A stretch of DNA of 15,477 nucleotides, from NCBI GenBank assembly GCA_002422455.1, contig DIVK01000061.1, positions 1 through 15,477 on the forward strand. The letters run 5' to 3'. Position 1 is the first letter of the stretch. Every line of letters starts with the position of its first letter. A program made the translations under genes and the position numbers. This document shows positions 1-7,219 of this stretch, one piece after another. The notes under the pieces are model-generated. The model saw nothing but the letters and a program-made list of their open reading frames with translations. It was not told the origin of the DNA and searched no databases. Source of the DNA: Rhodoferax sp. UBA6134. Lineage in GTDB: Bacteria > Pseudomonadota > Gammaproteobacteria > Burkholderiales > Burkholderiaceae_C.

Positions 1-1
1 T

Positions 2-409
2 CTGACTTCACCCGTGCCACTCGAAACCGGTGCCAGTGGTCTTCTTGTCTTTACGCAGGACCGGCGGGTGGCCCGCAAACTCACCGAAGACGCAGGCATC
101 ATCGAGCATGAAATGATTGTCGAGATCGAAGGCGAAATCACGCCAGACACCTTGCAGCGTCTCAACCAGGGGCTCAGCTCCGACGGCCACCCCCTGCCAC
201 GCGTCAAAGTCAGCGTCAACAGCGCCAACGAAGGTAAAAGCAAACTTCGCTTCGCCGTCAAAGGCTCGCATCCTGGTCTGATTGCGCACCTGTGCGAGCG
301 GGTGAATTTGAAAATACTGAGCATGAAACGCATACGCATCGGCCGCGTTTCGTTGACAACCCTGCCCGTCGGGCAGTGGCGTTACCTGTTGCCGCACGAG
401 CGTTTTTAA
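2..409 (+). CDS. RsuA/RluF-type pseudouridine-synthase-like protein, 3' part
   Basis: The frame is already open at base 2, so the N-terminus, including any S4 RNA-binding domain, lies outside the window; 135 codons are present. The visible part resembles the catalytic domain of the RsuA/RluB/E/F family: a GLLVFT strand, an RVKVSV block, and a C-terminal stretch ending MKRIRIGRVSLTTLPVGQWRYL, which is typical of that family. Two diagnostic motifs are altered. The usual RLD with the catalytic Asp reads PLETGASGLL, placing Glu where Asp is expected. The conserved NRQ(I/V)RRM segment reads as PGLIAHLCERV. I infer an RNA-binding relative that may not make pseudouridine. The gene ends 2 bp before the convergent LysR gene. 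Confidence 0.8.
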   Translation: MTSPVPLETGASGLLVFTQDRRVARKLTEDAGIIEHEMIVEIEGEITPDTLQRLNQGLSSDGHPLPRVKVSVNSANEGKSKLRFAVKGSHPGLIAHLCERVNLKILSMKRIRIGRVSLTTLPVGQWRYLLPHERF

Positions 410-411
410 GC

Positions 412-1308
412 TCAGGCACTGAACAAGCGCCCGCGCGCGGCGTCGGTAATCGCCGCCACGCACGGGTGAGTGATGCGGCGCTCCACCGACACCGCAAAAA
501 ACTCTTCGACCAGTTCATCACTGCGACCGATCACCTCCACCCCAAATTGCGCCACCGTCTCGGCTTCCAGCACGGTGGGGGCCATGAACACCCCCCGCCC
601 CTCACGGCCAAACGCCGTCATCAGCGCACCGTCATCAAACTCACCAATCACACGAGGATGAATCTGATGACGGGTCAGCCACCCCTCCAACTGCTGGCGC
701 ACCGAAGCTGATGCGCCCTGAATCAGCATTGGCATGTCATTCAGGCACAAGGGGAACTTGCCATAAAGTCGGGATTTCAGCGCCGGCGCACAAAAGAAAC
801 TCATCGTCGTGCTGCCCAGTGCGTGGCTGAAGGCCTTGACGCTGATGCGGCTGGGCATCGGCTCATCTGCAATCACCAGGTCCAGCCGGTGCAAGGCCAG
901 TTGCGCCAGCAAGTCGGGGAACTTGCCCTCACTGCAAATCAACCGAACCGGTCCAGCCACCGACAGCGCCGGCTCCAGCAAACGGTAGGCCACCGACTTG
1001 GCCACCGAATCGGCCACTCCAACCGAGAAGTCCAGCACACGATGACCACCGCGCGCCTGACGCAAAGCAGTTTCCAGTTCGATGCCCAAAGCAAATATCT
1101 GATCGGCATAACCCAACGCCAGTCGTCCGTCGTCCGTCAACTCCAGCTGGCGGCCGCTTTTGCGAAACAACTTGCAGCCAAACCAGTCCTCCAGCAGCTT
1201 GATCTGGCCAGATAAGGTTTGCGGCGTCGTGTGCAACTGTTCGCCGGCGCGCATGATGCCGCCGGCTTTGGCTGTGACCCAAAAATAATACAAATGCTTG
1301 AAATTCAT
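412..1308 (-). CDS. nhaR: LysR-family regulator, NhaR type
   Basis: 298-aa LysR-type transcriptional regulator. The N-terminus (MNFKHLYYFWVTAKAGGIMRA, then TPQTLSGQIKLLEDWFG at about residues 28-44) is the winged helix-turn-helix typical of NhaR, recognisable from the LYYFW and TPQTLSGQ motifs. Residues from about 90 onward form the effector-binding domain. In enterobacteria NhaR activates the Na+/H+ antiporter gene nhaA. No antiporter is visible here, so the target is unknown, and such stand-alone homologues are usually named from the DNA-binding domain alone. The ATG at 1308 starts exactly at the family's usual MNFKHLYYFW. The gene is divergent from the IscR-like gene across a 212-bp gap and converges on the preceding gene. 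Confidence 0.85.
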   Translation of the reverse strand: MNFKHLYYFWVTAKAGGIMRAGEQLHTTPQTLSGQIKLLEDWFGCKLFRKSGRQLELTDDGRLALGYADQIFALGIELETALRQARGGHRVLDFSVGVADSVAKSVAYRLLEPALSVAGPVRLICSEGKFPDLLAQLALHRLDLVIADEPMPSRISVKAFSHALGSTTMSFFCAPALKSRLYGKFPLCLNDMPMLIQGASASVRQQLEGWLTRHQIHPRVIGEFDDGALMTAFGREGRGVFMAPTVLEAETVAQFGVEVIGRSDELVEEFFAVSVERRITHPCVAAITDAARGRLFSA

Positions 1309-1520
1309 GGTTTTTCTCTTGCTTTGTTACGCCAAACCCGATGCGCCCCCGGACTCAATCCAAAGACACACGCAAGCCAAACCTCCAGTCCGGCATAACG
1401 ATTTATATTATTCGTATTTTTCGAAGTATTTTTATCGCAAATAAGAATTTACACGAAGTGATGCCACCCCTTACAGTCACACCTGCCACACGCCTCGTGG
1501 CGCTGACCGGAGTTACAGCG
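1309..1520. promoter_or_regulatory. Divergent promoter region between LysR and IscR-like genes
   Basis: This 212-bp gap separates two divergently read regulator genes and must hold both promoters. A distinctly AT-rich patch at about 1396-1455 contrasts with the GC-rich surroundings and is the likely location of the promoters and the LysR operator. I could not assign convincing -35/-10 pairs. A GGAG at 1509-1512 is the probable ribosome binding site for the ATG at 1521. Confidence 0.45.
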
Positions 1521-2069
1521 ATGCGATTGAGTACCAAAAGCCGATTTGCCGTCACCGCGATGATTGATGTCGCGTTGCGCGAACGTTCGGGCCCCGTTCC
1601 GCTATCGGACATCGCGGTACGCCACCAGATTTCTCTGTCTTACCTGGAGCAGCTGTTCAGCAAGCTGCGCCAGCAGGGGTTGGTGGAGAGCACCCGCGGA
1701 CCGGGCGGCGGTTACACGCTGGGCCACCGGAGCGACAGCATCACAGTCGCCGACATCATTGGCGCAGTCGAAGCTCACGCAGACTCCAGTAGCCGAGAGG
1801 TCCCCAGTCAGGAAACGACAGTGGTGCGAGATATGACGCAAGAGTTGACGCAGGAACTGTGGGACACTTTGAATTCGAAAATGACGACTTACATGCAGTC
1901 CATCACCTTGCGCAGCCTGGTAATGACGCAACTTGCCAAAGGGGTGGAGGTGAAGGAACGCAAGGTCGCCAACCGAGGCGTGTTCAAAAAACCCCGCGTT
2001 GCGCCAGTGCGTACCACCGCGCCCAATTCGGTCTTTGCACTTGCTCAGTCCTTGCTCCTCAGAGGCTAG
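1521..2069 (+). CDS. IscR-like Rrf2-family regulator without cluster-binding cysteines
   Basis: 182-aa Rrf2-family regulator. The N-terminal winged helix (MRLSTKSRFAVTAMIDVAL, then ISLSYLEQLFSKLRQQGLV and RGPGGGY) matches IscR closely, including the Glu of the YLEQLF recognition helix that tunes IscR DNA specificity. IscR normally carries three cysteines just after the VDE/VEA segment, and these ligate a [2Fe-2S] cluster. Here that stretch reads SSSREVPSQETTVVRDMTQ, and the whole protein has no cysteine. It should therefore behave like permanently apo IscR. The frame is open further upstream, but ATG 1521 is preferred because it begins at the family's MRL start with GGAG 8 nt upstream. The C-terminal tail is basic and longer than in E. 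coli IscR. No isc or suf genes follow. The stop codon TAG lies in the CTAG duplicated by the downstream insertion element. Confidence 0.85.
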   Translation: MRLSTKSRFAVTAMIDVALRERSGPVPLSDIAVRHQISLSYLEQLFSKLRQQGLVESTRGPGGGYTLGHRSDSITVADIIGAVEAHADSSSREVPSQETTVVRDMTQELTQELWDTLNSKMTTYMQSITLRSLVMTQLAKGVEVKERKVANRGVFKKPRVAPVRTTAPNSVFALAQSLLLRG

Positions 2070-2085
2070 GAGCCTGGGCGGCAGA
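2070..2085 (+). repeat. Left terminal inverted repeat of the IS1182-like element
   Basis: 16-bp terminal repeat GAGCCTGGGCGGCAGA, immediately inside the left CTAG. It pairs with 2664-2679 with one mismatch. Confidence 0.85.
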
Positions 2086-2132
2086 AGGCAAAGGGATAGT
2101 CCGGATTGAAAATATGGGGATATTGAGTTGCA

Positions 2133-2534
2133 ATGCAGGGCATGAGTGCAAGCTACATTCCCTACTGCCCCGAACAGCAGCAACTCTTGCCCAGCGCCTT
2201 GCAAGACTGGCTGCCTGAAGGCCACCTGGCCTACTTCATCAGCGACACCGTAGACAGCCTGAGCCTTAACGGGTTCCATGCCCGTTACGCCAAGGATGGC
2301 CCACGCAACCAGCCCTTTCACCCGGCCATGATGGTCAAGGTGCTGGTGTATGCGTATGCCAAGGCGGCCTACAGAAAGCGCAAATGGATTGCCGAGCCGC
2401 CCAATGGCTGGATCAAGCATGTTCTGGGGTTCAGACGATTCAGTATGCGCGGGTTGGACGAGGCCAAGGCCGAGTTCAAGCTCGTCTGCCTGACACTCAA
2501 TCTGCGAAGAATGGGGGCGATGCAGAGGGTCTGA
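2133..2534 (+). pseudogene. IS1182-family transposase, in-frame internal deletion
   Basis: 133-codon remnant of an IS1182-family transposase. Residues 1 to about 76 are the family N-terminus (YIPYCPEQQQLLPSALQDWL, then GPRNQPFHPAMMVKVLVYAYA). From about residue 77 it jumps to the family C-terminus (RKRKWIAEPPNGWIKHVLGF, then EFKLVCLTLNLRRM). The central catalytic region that should supply the acidic residues is absent, yet the frame stays open across the junction, so a small fusion protein could still be made. Intact relatives are roughly 450-500 aa. The start may be ATG 2133 or ATG 2142. The product cannot be a working transposase. Confidence 0.85.
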
Positions 2535-2663
2535 TGGGGGTCAGCGGCCCCAATCAACCTTGCAAGCGAGACATCACAGCGTATCCACGCTGCTTTGTCG
2601 CGGCACCATCAAAAAACGAAGCGCTTGCCTCGATCAGCCGCCTTGTCGGAAATCCGAAAACGC

Positions 2664-2679
2664 TCTGCCGCCCAGACTC
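2664..2679 (-). repeat. Right terminal inverted repeat of the IS1182-like element
   Basis: 16-bp terminal repeat, reading GAGTCTGGGCGGCAGA on the minus strand, immediately inside the right CTAG. It pairs with 2070-2085. Confidence 0.85.
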
Positions 2680-3321
2680 CTAGCTGCGGCGCACGATACC
2701 CGCCGGCAATCGGGCTGCCGCATCCCACTGCGGCCCGGCAAACCAGGCGTCACCGTGCAAATAATCGCGCAGCATCGGCAGGGCATCACAGCCCCAGAAC
2801 AGTTTGCCGTCCACCGCGAAGGTGGGCACGCCAAAGACGCCGAGCGCCATGGCCTCCTCGGTGTGGGCTCTGAGCCGGGCTTTGACGTCTTCGCCGTTCG
2901 CGTCGCGCCCGGGCACGAGTTGCTGTGTCACGGCGTGCAGGCGCTGGGCGTCCACCGCATCGGCTCCGCCGCGCCAGACGTGTCTGAGCAGGGTTTCGCA
3001 CACATAGCGGTTCGGCAAGCCCTGGGCGTCGCAGGCCACGGCCAGGCGCAACAGCCCCAGCGGGTTGAAGGGATGCGCTGCCGGCAATTGCAACTCAAGC
3101 CCCTGGCGCTGCGCCAGCCACTGCACCTGGCGGTAGCTCCAGTCACGCTTGGGCGCTATTTCTGCCGGACCGAGTTGGCCGTGCTGCTTGAGCAGCGCGG
3201 CCAGCAAAACGGGCTTATAGGTCACGCTGTAACTGTGCCCCATCAGGGCGAGCGGTAGTTGCTCGAACGCCAGATAGGCGTAGGGCGAGATGAAGTCCAG
3301 GTAAAAAGTGATGTGTTTCAT
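2680..3321 (-). CDS. 2-hydroxychromene-2-carboxylate isomerase-like (DsbA-fold) protein
   Basis: 213-aa protein of the DsbA/kappa-GST-like thioredoxin-fold family that includes 2-hydroxychromene-2-carboxylate isomerase (NahD), a glutathione-dependent enzyme of naphthalene breakdown. The redox CXXC position reads SPYA (residues 12-15), with Ser12 corresponding to the glutathione-binding serine of NahD. The cis-Pro loop GVFGVPTF (161-168) and the following DGKLFWGCDALPML are typical. The ATG at 3321 overlaps the stop of the DUF1289 gene (ATGA), so the two are probably co-transcribed downstream of HMG-CoA lyase. No other naphthalene genes are seen, so the real substrate is unknown. Its TAG stop uses the CTAG copy at the right end of the insertion element. 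Confidence 0.85.
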   Translation of the reverse strand: MKHITFYLDFISPYAYLAFEQLPLALMGHSYSVTYKPVLLAALLKQHGQLGPAEIAPKRDWSYRQVQWLAQRQGLELQLPAAHPFNPLGLLRLAVACDAQGLPNRYVCETLLRHVWRGGADAVDAQRLHAVTQQLVPGRDANGEDVKARLRAHTEEAMALGVFGVPTFAVDGKLFWGCDALPMLRDYLHGDAWFAGPQWDAAARLPAGIVRRS

Positions 3322-3599
3322 GTCTGGCCTGGCTGGATGCGCTGCTCGATGCGGGCCCAGACCGCGCGCCGGGCCTGCTCACTCGCACCGCCCCACTGGC
3401 GAATCTCATCCAGCGTGCGGTAGCAGCCCTCGCACCAGCCCGACCGCTCATTCATGCGGCACACCGAAATGCAGGGCGACGGCACGTTTTTCGCCGACGC
3501 CCGTACCCGCCTGGCACGGGCAGCCAGCAACTCCGGCGCGGGCAGCGGCGGACTGGCGACCGATGCGCCAGGTTCGCCCTGCAATTTGGCACCCCCCAT
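3318..3599 (-). CDS. DUF1289 family small Cys-rich protein
   Basis: 93-aa protein of unknown function with the DUF1289 pattern SPCISVCRM, then GWCEGCYRTLDEI and a following Trp; the four cysteines (PCxxxC and CxxC) probably bind a metal. The first 35 or so residues are low-complexity and Ala/Pro-rich. I chose ATG 3599; an in-frame TTG at 3605 would overlap the HMG-CoA lyase stop. The stop overlaps the next ATG by 4 bp, indicating translational coupling. DUF1289 genes are common small passengers in proteobacterial operons, and no role can be read from the sequence. Confidence 0.8.
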   Translation of the reverse strand: MGGAKLQGEPGASVASPPLPAPELLAARARRVRASAKNVPSPCISVCRMNERSGWCEGCYRTLDEIRQWGGASEQARRAVWARIEQRIQPGQT

Positions 3600-3601
3600 G
3601 T

Positions 3602-4510
3602 TCAACTCTGCCGCTTGTTGAGCAGCGCCTTGGCCGCGCGCGAATTGGGCTGGCGCGCCAGGAAGTCGCTGATGAACTGGCCCGCGTCCACCAGTTTATC
3701 CAGGTCGATCCCGGTTTCGATTCCCATGCCGTGCAGCATGTAGACCACGTCCTCCGTGGCCACATTGCCGGTGGCGCCTTTGGCATAGGGGCAACCGCCC
3801 AGCCCGGCCACCGAGGTGTCAAACTGCCAGACGCCCAGCTCCAGACACGCCAGCGTGTTGGCCAGCGCCTGGCCGTAGGTGTCGTGGAAATGACCAGAAA
3901 TATCGTTCAGCTCGTAGTGCTGCAGCGTGGCCTCCATGGCGCGCTGCATCTTGCGCGGCGTGCCCACGCCGATGGTGTCGGCCACGCCCACGTGCTGCAC
4001 GCCAATGCCTTTCATCAGGCTGGCCAGGTAAGCCACGCGCTCGGGGGCCACCTCACCCTCGTAGGGGCAGCCCACCACGCAGGACATCGCGCCGCGCACA
4101 TAAATGCCGGCGGCGCGGGCGGCCTGCACCACGGGTGCGAAACGCTCGATGCTCTCGGCAATCGAGCAGTTGATGTTCTTCTGGCTGAAGGCCTCGCTGG
4201 CGGAGGCAAACACCACGACCTCATCCGGCCGGGACTTGAGCGCCGCCTCAAACCCCTGCAGATTGGGCGTCAGCACCGAATAACGCACCCCCGCCTTGCG
4301 CCGGATGCCGGCCATCACCTCGGCGTTGTCCGCCATCTGCGGCACCCATTTGGGCGAGACGAAGCTGGTGACCTCGATCTCGGTCAGGCCAGCGTCCTGC
4401 AGCCGATGCACCAGCTCGATCTTGATGGCGGCCGGCACCGGCTGTTTTTCATTCTGCAGGCCGTCGCGCGGGCCGACGTCGACCAGTTTGACGCGGGAGG
4501 GGATGCTCAT
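3602..4510 (-). CDS. Hydroxymethylglutaryl-CoA lyase
   Basis: 302-aa HMG-CoA lyase, which cleaves 3-hydroxy-3-methylglutaryl-CoA to acetyl-CoA and acetoacetate, the last step of leucine breakdown. The DRE-TIM-metallolyase signature is complete. VGPRDGLQNE carries catalytic Arg15 and Asp16, and GHFHDTYGQALAN carries metal-binding His207 and His209. The G-loop AGLGGCPYAKGATGN carries Cys240. Length matches the bacterial family (about 300 aa). ATG 4510 is preferred to the longer open frame because AAGGAAAC lies just upstream and MSIPSRVKLVDVGPRDG is the normal N-terminus. It heads a compact run with the DUF1289 and isomerase genes; other leucine-pathway genes are outside the window. Confidence 0.93.
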   Translation of the reverse strand: MSIPSRVKLVDVGPRDGLQNEKQPVPAAIKIELVHRLQDAGLTEIEVTSFVSPKWVPQMADNAEVMAGIRRKAGVRYSVLTPNLQGFEAALKSRPDEVVVFASASEAFSQKNINCSIAESIERFAPVVQAARAAGIYVRGAMSCVVGCPYEGEVAPERVAYLASLMKGIGVQHVGVADTIGVGTPRKMQRAMEATLQHYELNDISGHFHDTYGQALANTLACLELGVWQFDTSVAGLGGCPYAKGATGNVATEDVVYMLHGMGIETGIDLDKLVDAGQFISDFLARQPNSRAAKALLNKRQS

Positions 4511-4589
4511 GGTGTTTCCTTGTATAGGCTTTCGCCGCAATTTTAACGACGGCTTGCCCCCCTGGCACCGTGGACGGCGGTTGTGCAAC

Positions 4590-5276
4590 CTACCCGGGTT
4601 TGAATTTGCGACGCGCACCCACCTTCGCCAGTTGTATAAGCGTCAAACCCTTTGCGAACTGCTCGCTGCGCAGGATATGCGCTCGCATGGCGGCCTGGGC
4701 CGCTTGAAGGTCCCGCTTCAACAAATGCTGTGCAATCTGATGGTGTTCTTCATACGTGCGGTCTATGCGCTCCCTTTGCGTGAAATCGAGTCGGCGAATA
4801 GGGCGTATCCGATGATTGATATCCTCCAGGTAGCCGAGTATGGCCCGGTTGCCGCCGCCTTCGGCGATGGCCATGTGGAAGGATTCCTCGACCGCATCCA
4901 TTTCGGCGGGATCATCGCTACGGCCTTTTTGTACAGAGGGGTCCCATGCTTCCACAAGCGCCCGGACTTTGGCATCAGGCATGGACGTACAGGCCAATTC
5001 CAGCGACAGCAGCTCCAGGGGGATGCGAGCCTGGTAATAATCTGCAAGTTCTTCAATATCCAACTGACGGATGTACCCTCCCTGCTTGGGCCGTACTGTG
5101 AGATAGCCTTCCACCTCAAGCCGCTGCATGGCCTCGCGTATGGGCGTGCGACTTACACCGAAATGCGCGGCAAGTTCAGTTTCCGTAACGCGGCTTCCTG
5201 GGAAAAGCTCAAAACCGAGAATCATCTCGCGAAGCGAGTGATACACATTTTCAGTGGTCGTTTTTTTTGTTGACAC
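4590..5276 (-). CDS. GntR-family (FCD/FadR-type) transcriptional regulator
   Basis: 228-aa regulator with an N-terminal winged helix (about 8-70: GSRVTETELAAHFGVSRTPI, then EAMQRLEVEGYL and RPKQGGYI) and a C-terminal FCD ligand domain, in which FHMAIAEGGGN, EEHHQIAQHLL and MRAHI supply His/Asn positions typical of the metal-dependent sensor. I chose GTG 5276 because GGGAG lies about 8 nt upstream; ATG 5315 and GTG 5336 are in frame but lack such a site. It lies 122 bp after atzF in the same direction and 79 bp before HMG-CoA lyase, so it could regulate either the ureide operon or the lyase group. Its ligand is unknown. Confidence 0.88.
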   Translation of the reverse strand: MSTKKTTTENVYHSLREMILGFELFPGSRVTETELAAHFGVSRTPIREAMQRLEVEGYLTVRPKQGGYIRQLDIEELADYYQARIPLELLSLELACTSMPDAKVRALVEAWDPSVQKGRSDDPAEMDAVEESFHMAIAEGGGNRAILGYLEDINHRIRPIRRLDFTQRERIDRTYEEHHQIAQHLLKRDLQAAQAAMRAHILRSEQFAKGLTLIQLAKVGARRKFKPG

Positions 5277-5398
5277 GCCCTTCTCTCCCTTCGACAAGCG
5301 GAAAGGATACCCCATGTTGCCCAGGTCGAATTCCACAACTCTTTTAAAGACGCCGGCAGCAATGGACTCGCCACAGTTTTCGAAAAATCACCCCGGGT

Positions 5399-7192
5399 TT
5401 ACGTGCCGCGCGCGGCCAGCCACGCTTGCCAACCCCCGAATCCCGTAATATCTTGCGCATCGGCTACGCCAATGCCCTCACAGATGAATCCGTTCACGAC
5501 AGAACCATCGGCCAGCGTCAGCTTGCCGATACCGAGCGGTGCGGGAATGTCGGCGACAAAGGAGCCGAACTGGGTGCCAGGCATTTCCCAGACTTCGCAG
5601 GCGATGGCAGCGCCACCGTTTTCCACCCGAATGAGGCCGGGGCGCTTGCCGTCTGGCAGGGCATAGAAACGGTAGTCCGGCGCGGTTTGCGTGAAGCTCA
5701 CCAGCCGCGCATTGCGTGCGGTGAGCTGGGGGTTGAGCGGCAGACCGCTGAGATGGGCACCGACGACGGCGACACTCACCTGGCCGTCCGGCAACAGCCC
5801 CAGGAGTTCGGCAGGGGGCAGCGTGTAGCCGGTGGCGCCCAGATTGCTGCCCAATGCCTGGTGCATCCGTGAGGCCAGATGTAGCAATGGGCCGTCCTGC
5901 TGTTGCGGTGCGATGAGGGTAACGCCGAACGGCAGGCCATCATGCTGGAAACCGGCCGGCACGGCGGTAGCGGTGAGGTCGAGCAGGTTCATGAAGTTGG
6001 TGTAATAGCCGAGATTGGCGTTGAGGCGGATCGGGTCGGCTTGCATCTCATCAATGCGGTAGATCGTTCCGGCGGTGGGGGTGAGCATGACGTCAATGTC
6101 ATGCCAGACTGCGTCGCAAACGCGCTTTTGGACGCGCAACTTGTAGAGATAGGCGAAGGTATCGGCGGCAGCGATGTCGCAGCCGCCGGCAATGATTTCA
6201 CGTACCGGCGGAAAAACCTTCTCGGATTGCGTGTCGAAGAAGTCACGGATGGCGAGGTAGCGCTCGGCCACCCAGGGGCCACCGTAGAGCAGGCGTGCGG
6301 TTTCAAGAAAAGGGGCGAGGTCGACGGCTACGGGCATGCCGCCCAGCGCCTGCATGCGCTTCACTGCTTCACCAAACAACCTTTCAGCTTCGGTGTTGCC
6401 AAAGAACACCAAATCCTTGGTCATTGGCACACCAAAGCGGAAACCGGCCCTGCGGCCAAAGTCGAAGCCATGCGGCGCGAGTGGGCGCGAATATTCATCG
6501 TCGGCATCGAAACCGGCAGCAACGGCCAGCACGCGTTCTGCATCTTCCGCTGTCAGCGCGAAGATCGATACCGCATCAAGAGAACGGCAGGCAGGCACTA
6601 CGCCACGGGTGGATAGCGCGCCACAACTGGGCTTGTGGCCAATGAGGTTATTGAATGCGGCGGGTACGCGGCCCGAGCCTGCGGTGTCGGTGCCGAGCGC
6701 GAAGCTCGCCAACCCCAAGGCCACGGCGACTGCCGAGCCAGAGCTGGAGCCGCCGGAAATAAAGTCCGGGTTAAAGGCGTTGCGGCAGGCGCCGTAGGGC
6801 GAGCGGGTGCCGTTGAGGCCGGTGGCAAACTGGTCGAGGTTGGTTTTCCCGAGGGGGATGGCGCCGGCATCGATCAAACGTTGTACGACGGTGGCGTGCT
6901 GTTTCGGCGCATAGGCATAGTCCGGACAACCTGCGGTGGTGGGCAGGCCGGCGAGGTCGATGTTGTCCTTGATGGCGAAGGGGATGCCATAGAGCGGCAG
7001 GCTGGCGATGTCCTTGCCCTCGAGCGTGCGGGCGTAGGTGCGCAGGGCGGCGGCGTCAAGGCGACTGATCCAGATGCGATGGGCGTCTTCATCGGCCATG
7101 TGTTCAAGCAGGCTTTCCACCATGCTGCCCGGCGTGAGTTCGCCGGATTGATAACGTCGGCGAAGGGTAGTGATATCGAGACTATGTTTCAT
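5399..7192 (-). CDS. atzF: Allophanate hydrolase
   Basis: 597-aa allophanate hydrolase that hydrolyses allophanate to ammonia and CO2, the last step of biuret, cyanurate and urea-carboxylase routes. The N-terminal amidase-signature domain carries the Ser-cisSer-Lys triad: Lys75 in PFAIKDN, Ser149 in ISGGSSSGSA and nucleophile Ser173 in GTDTAGSGRVP. A second domain after about residue 470 (VAVVGAHLSGLPLNPQL, then RPGLIRVENGG) is the C-terminal domain characteristic of AtzF and DUR1,2 and absent from generic amidases; its GAHLSG histidine corresponds to the proposed catalytic His. ATG 7192 is used; an in-frame TTG at 7204 is less likely. No strong ribosome site is visible in the 27 bp after the cupin gene. 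It is the last gene of the operon. Confidence 0.93.
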   Translation of the reverse strand: MKHSLDITTLRRRYQSGELTPGSMVESLLEHMADEDAHRIWISRLDAAALRTYARTLEGKDIASLPLYGIPFAIKDNIDLAGLPTTAGCPDYAYAPKQHATVVQRLIDAGAIPLGKTNLDQFATGLNGTRSPYGACRNAFNPDFISGGSSSGSAVAVALGLASFALGTDTAGSGRVPAAFNNLIGHKPSCGALSTRGVVPACRSLDAVSIFALTAEDAERVLAVAAGFDADDEYSRPLAPHGFDFGRRAGFRFGVPMTKDLVFFGNTEAERLFGEAVKRMQALGGMPVAVDLAPFLETARLLYGGPWVAERYLAIRDFFDTQSEKVFPPVREIIAGGCDIAAADTFAYLYKLRVQKRVCDAVWHDIDVMLTPTAGTIYRIDEMQADPIRLNANLGYYTNFMNLLDLTATAVPAGFQHDGLPFGVTLIAPQQQDGPLLHLASRMHQALGSNLGATGYTLPPAELLGLLPDGQVSVAVVGAHLSGLPLNPQLTARNARLVSFTQTAPDYRFYALPDGKRPGLIRVENGGAAIACEVWEMPGTQFGSFVADIPAPLGIGKLTLADGSVVNGFICEGIGVADAQDITGFGGWQAWLAARGT

Positions 7193-7219
7193 GCAAGTCG
7201 GCAATTCATCAAGACGGTT

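Larger units (their letters stand above)
2066..2683 (+). mobile_element. Non-autonomous IS1182-like element with CTAG duplications
   Basis: Inverted repeats bound this element: GAGCCTGGGCGGCAGA at 2070-2085 and the reverse complement of GAGTCTGGGCGGCAGA at 2664-2679, which match at 15 of 16 positions. Each end is flanked by CTAG (2066-2069 and 2680-2683), read as the target duplication. The element proper is 610 bp, much shorter than a full IS1182-type element of about 1.5 kb, because most of the transposase gene is deleted. It cannot encode an active transposase but could be moved in trans. The insertion falls between the stop codons of two convergent genes and leaves both intact. Family assignment comes from the transposase remnant. 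Confidence 0.85.

Noticed and set aside
1396..1445. LysR operator in the AT-rich divergent gap (ATAACGA...TCGTAT)
   Set aside because: The two arms match only with gaps, and the T-N11-A spacing could not be fitted convincingly.
1602..2420. 272-codon open frame on the - strand
   Set aside because: It runs across the IscR-like gene, the inverted repeat and the transposase remnant, so it cannot be one gene.
3308..4546. 412-codon open frame on the + strand
   Set aside because: It is antisense to the DUF1289 and HMG-CoA lyase genes, whose motifs are unmistakable. Its His/Gly/Arg-rich product looks like a GC-rich shadow frame.
5277..5398. Rho-independent terminator after atzF
   Set aside because: No GC-rich stem followed by a T-run on the minus strand was found; read-through into the GntR gene remains possible.
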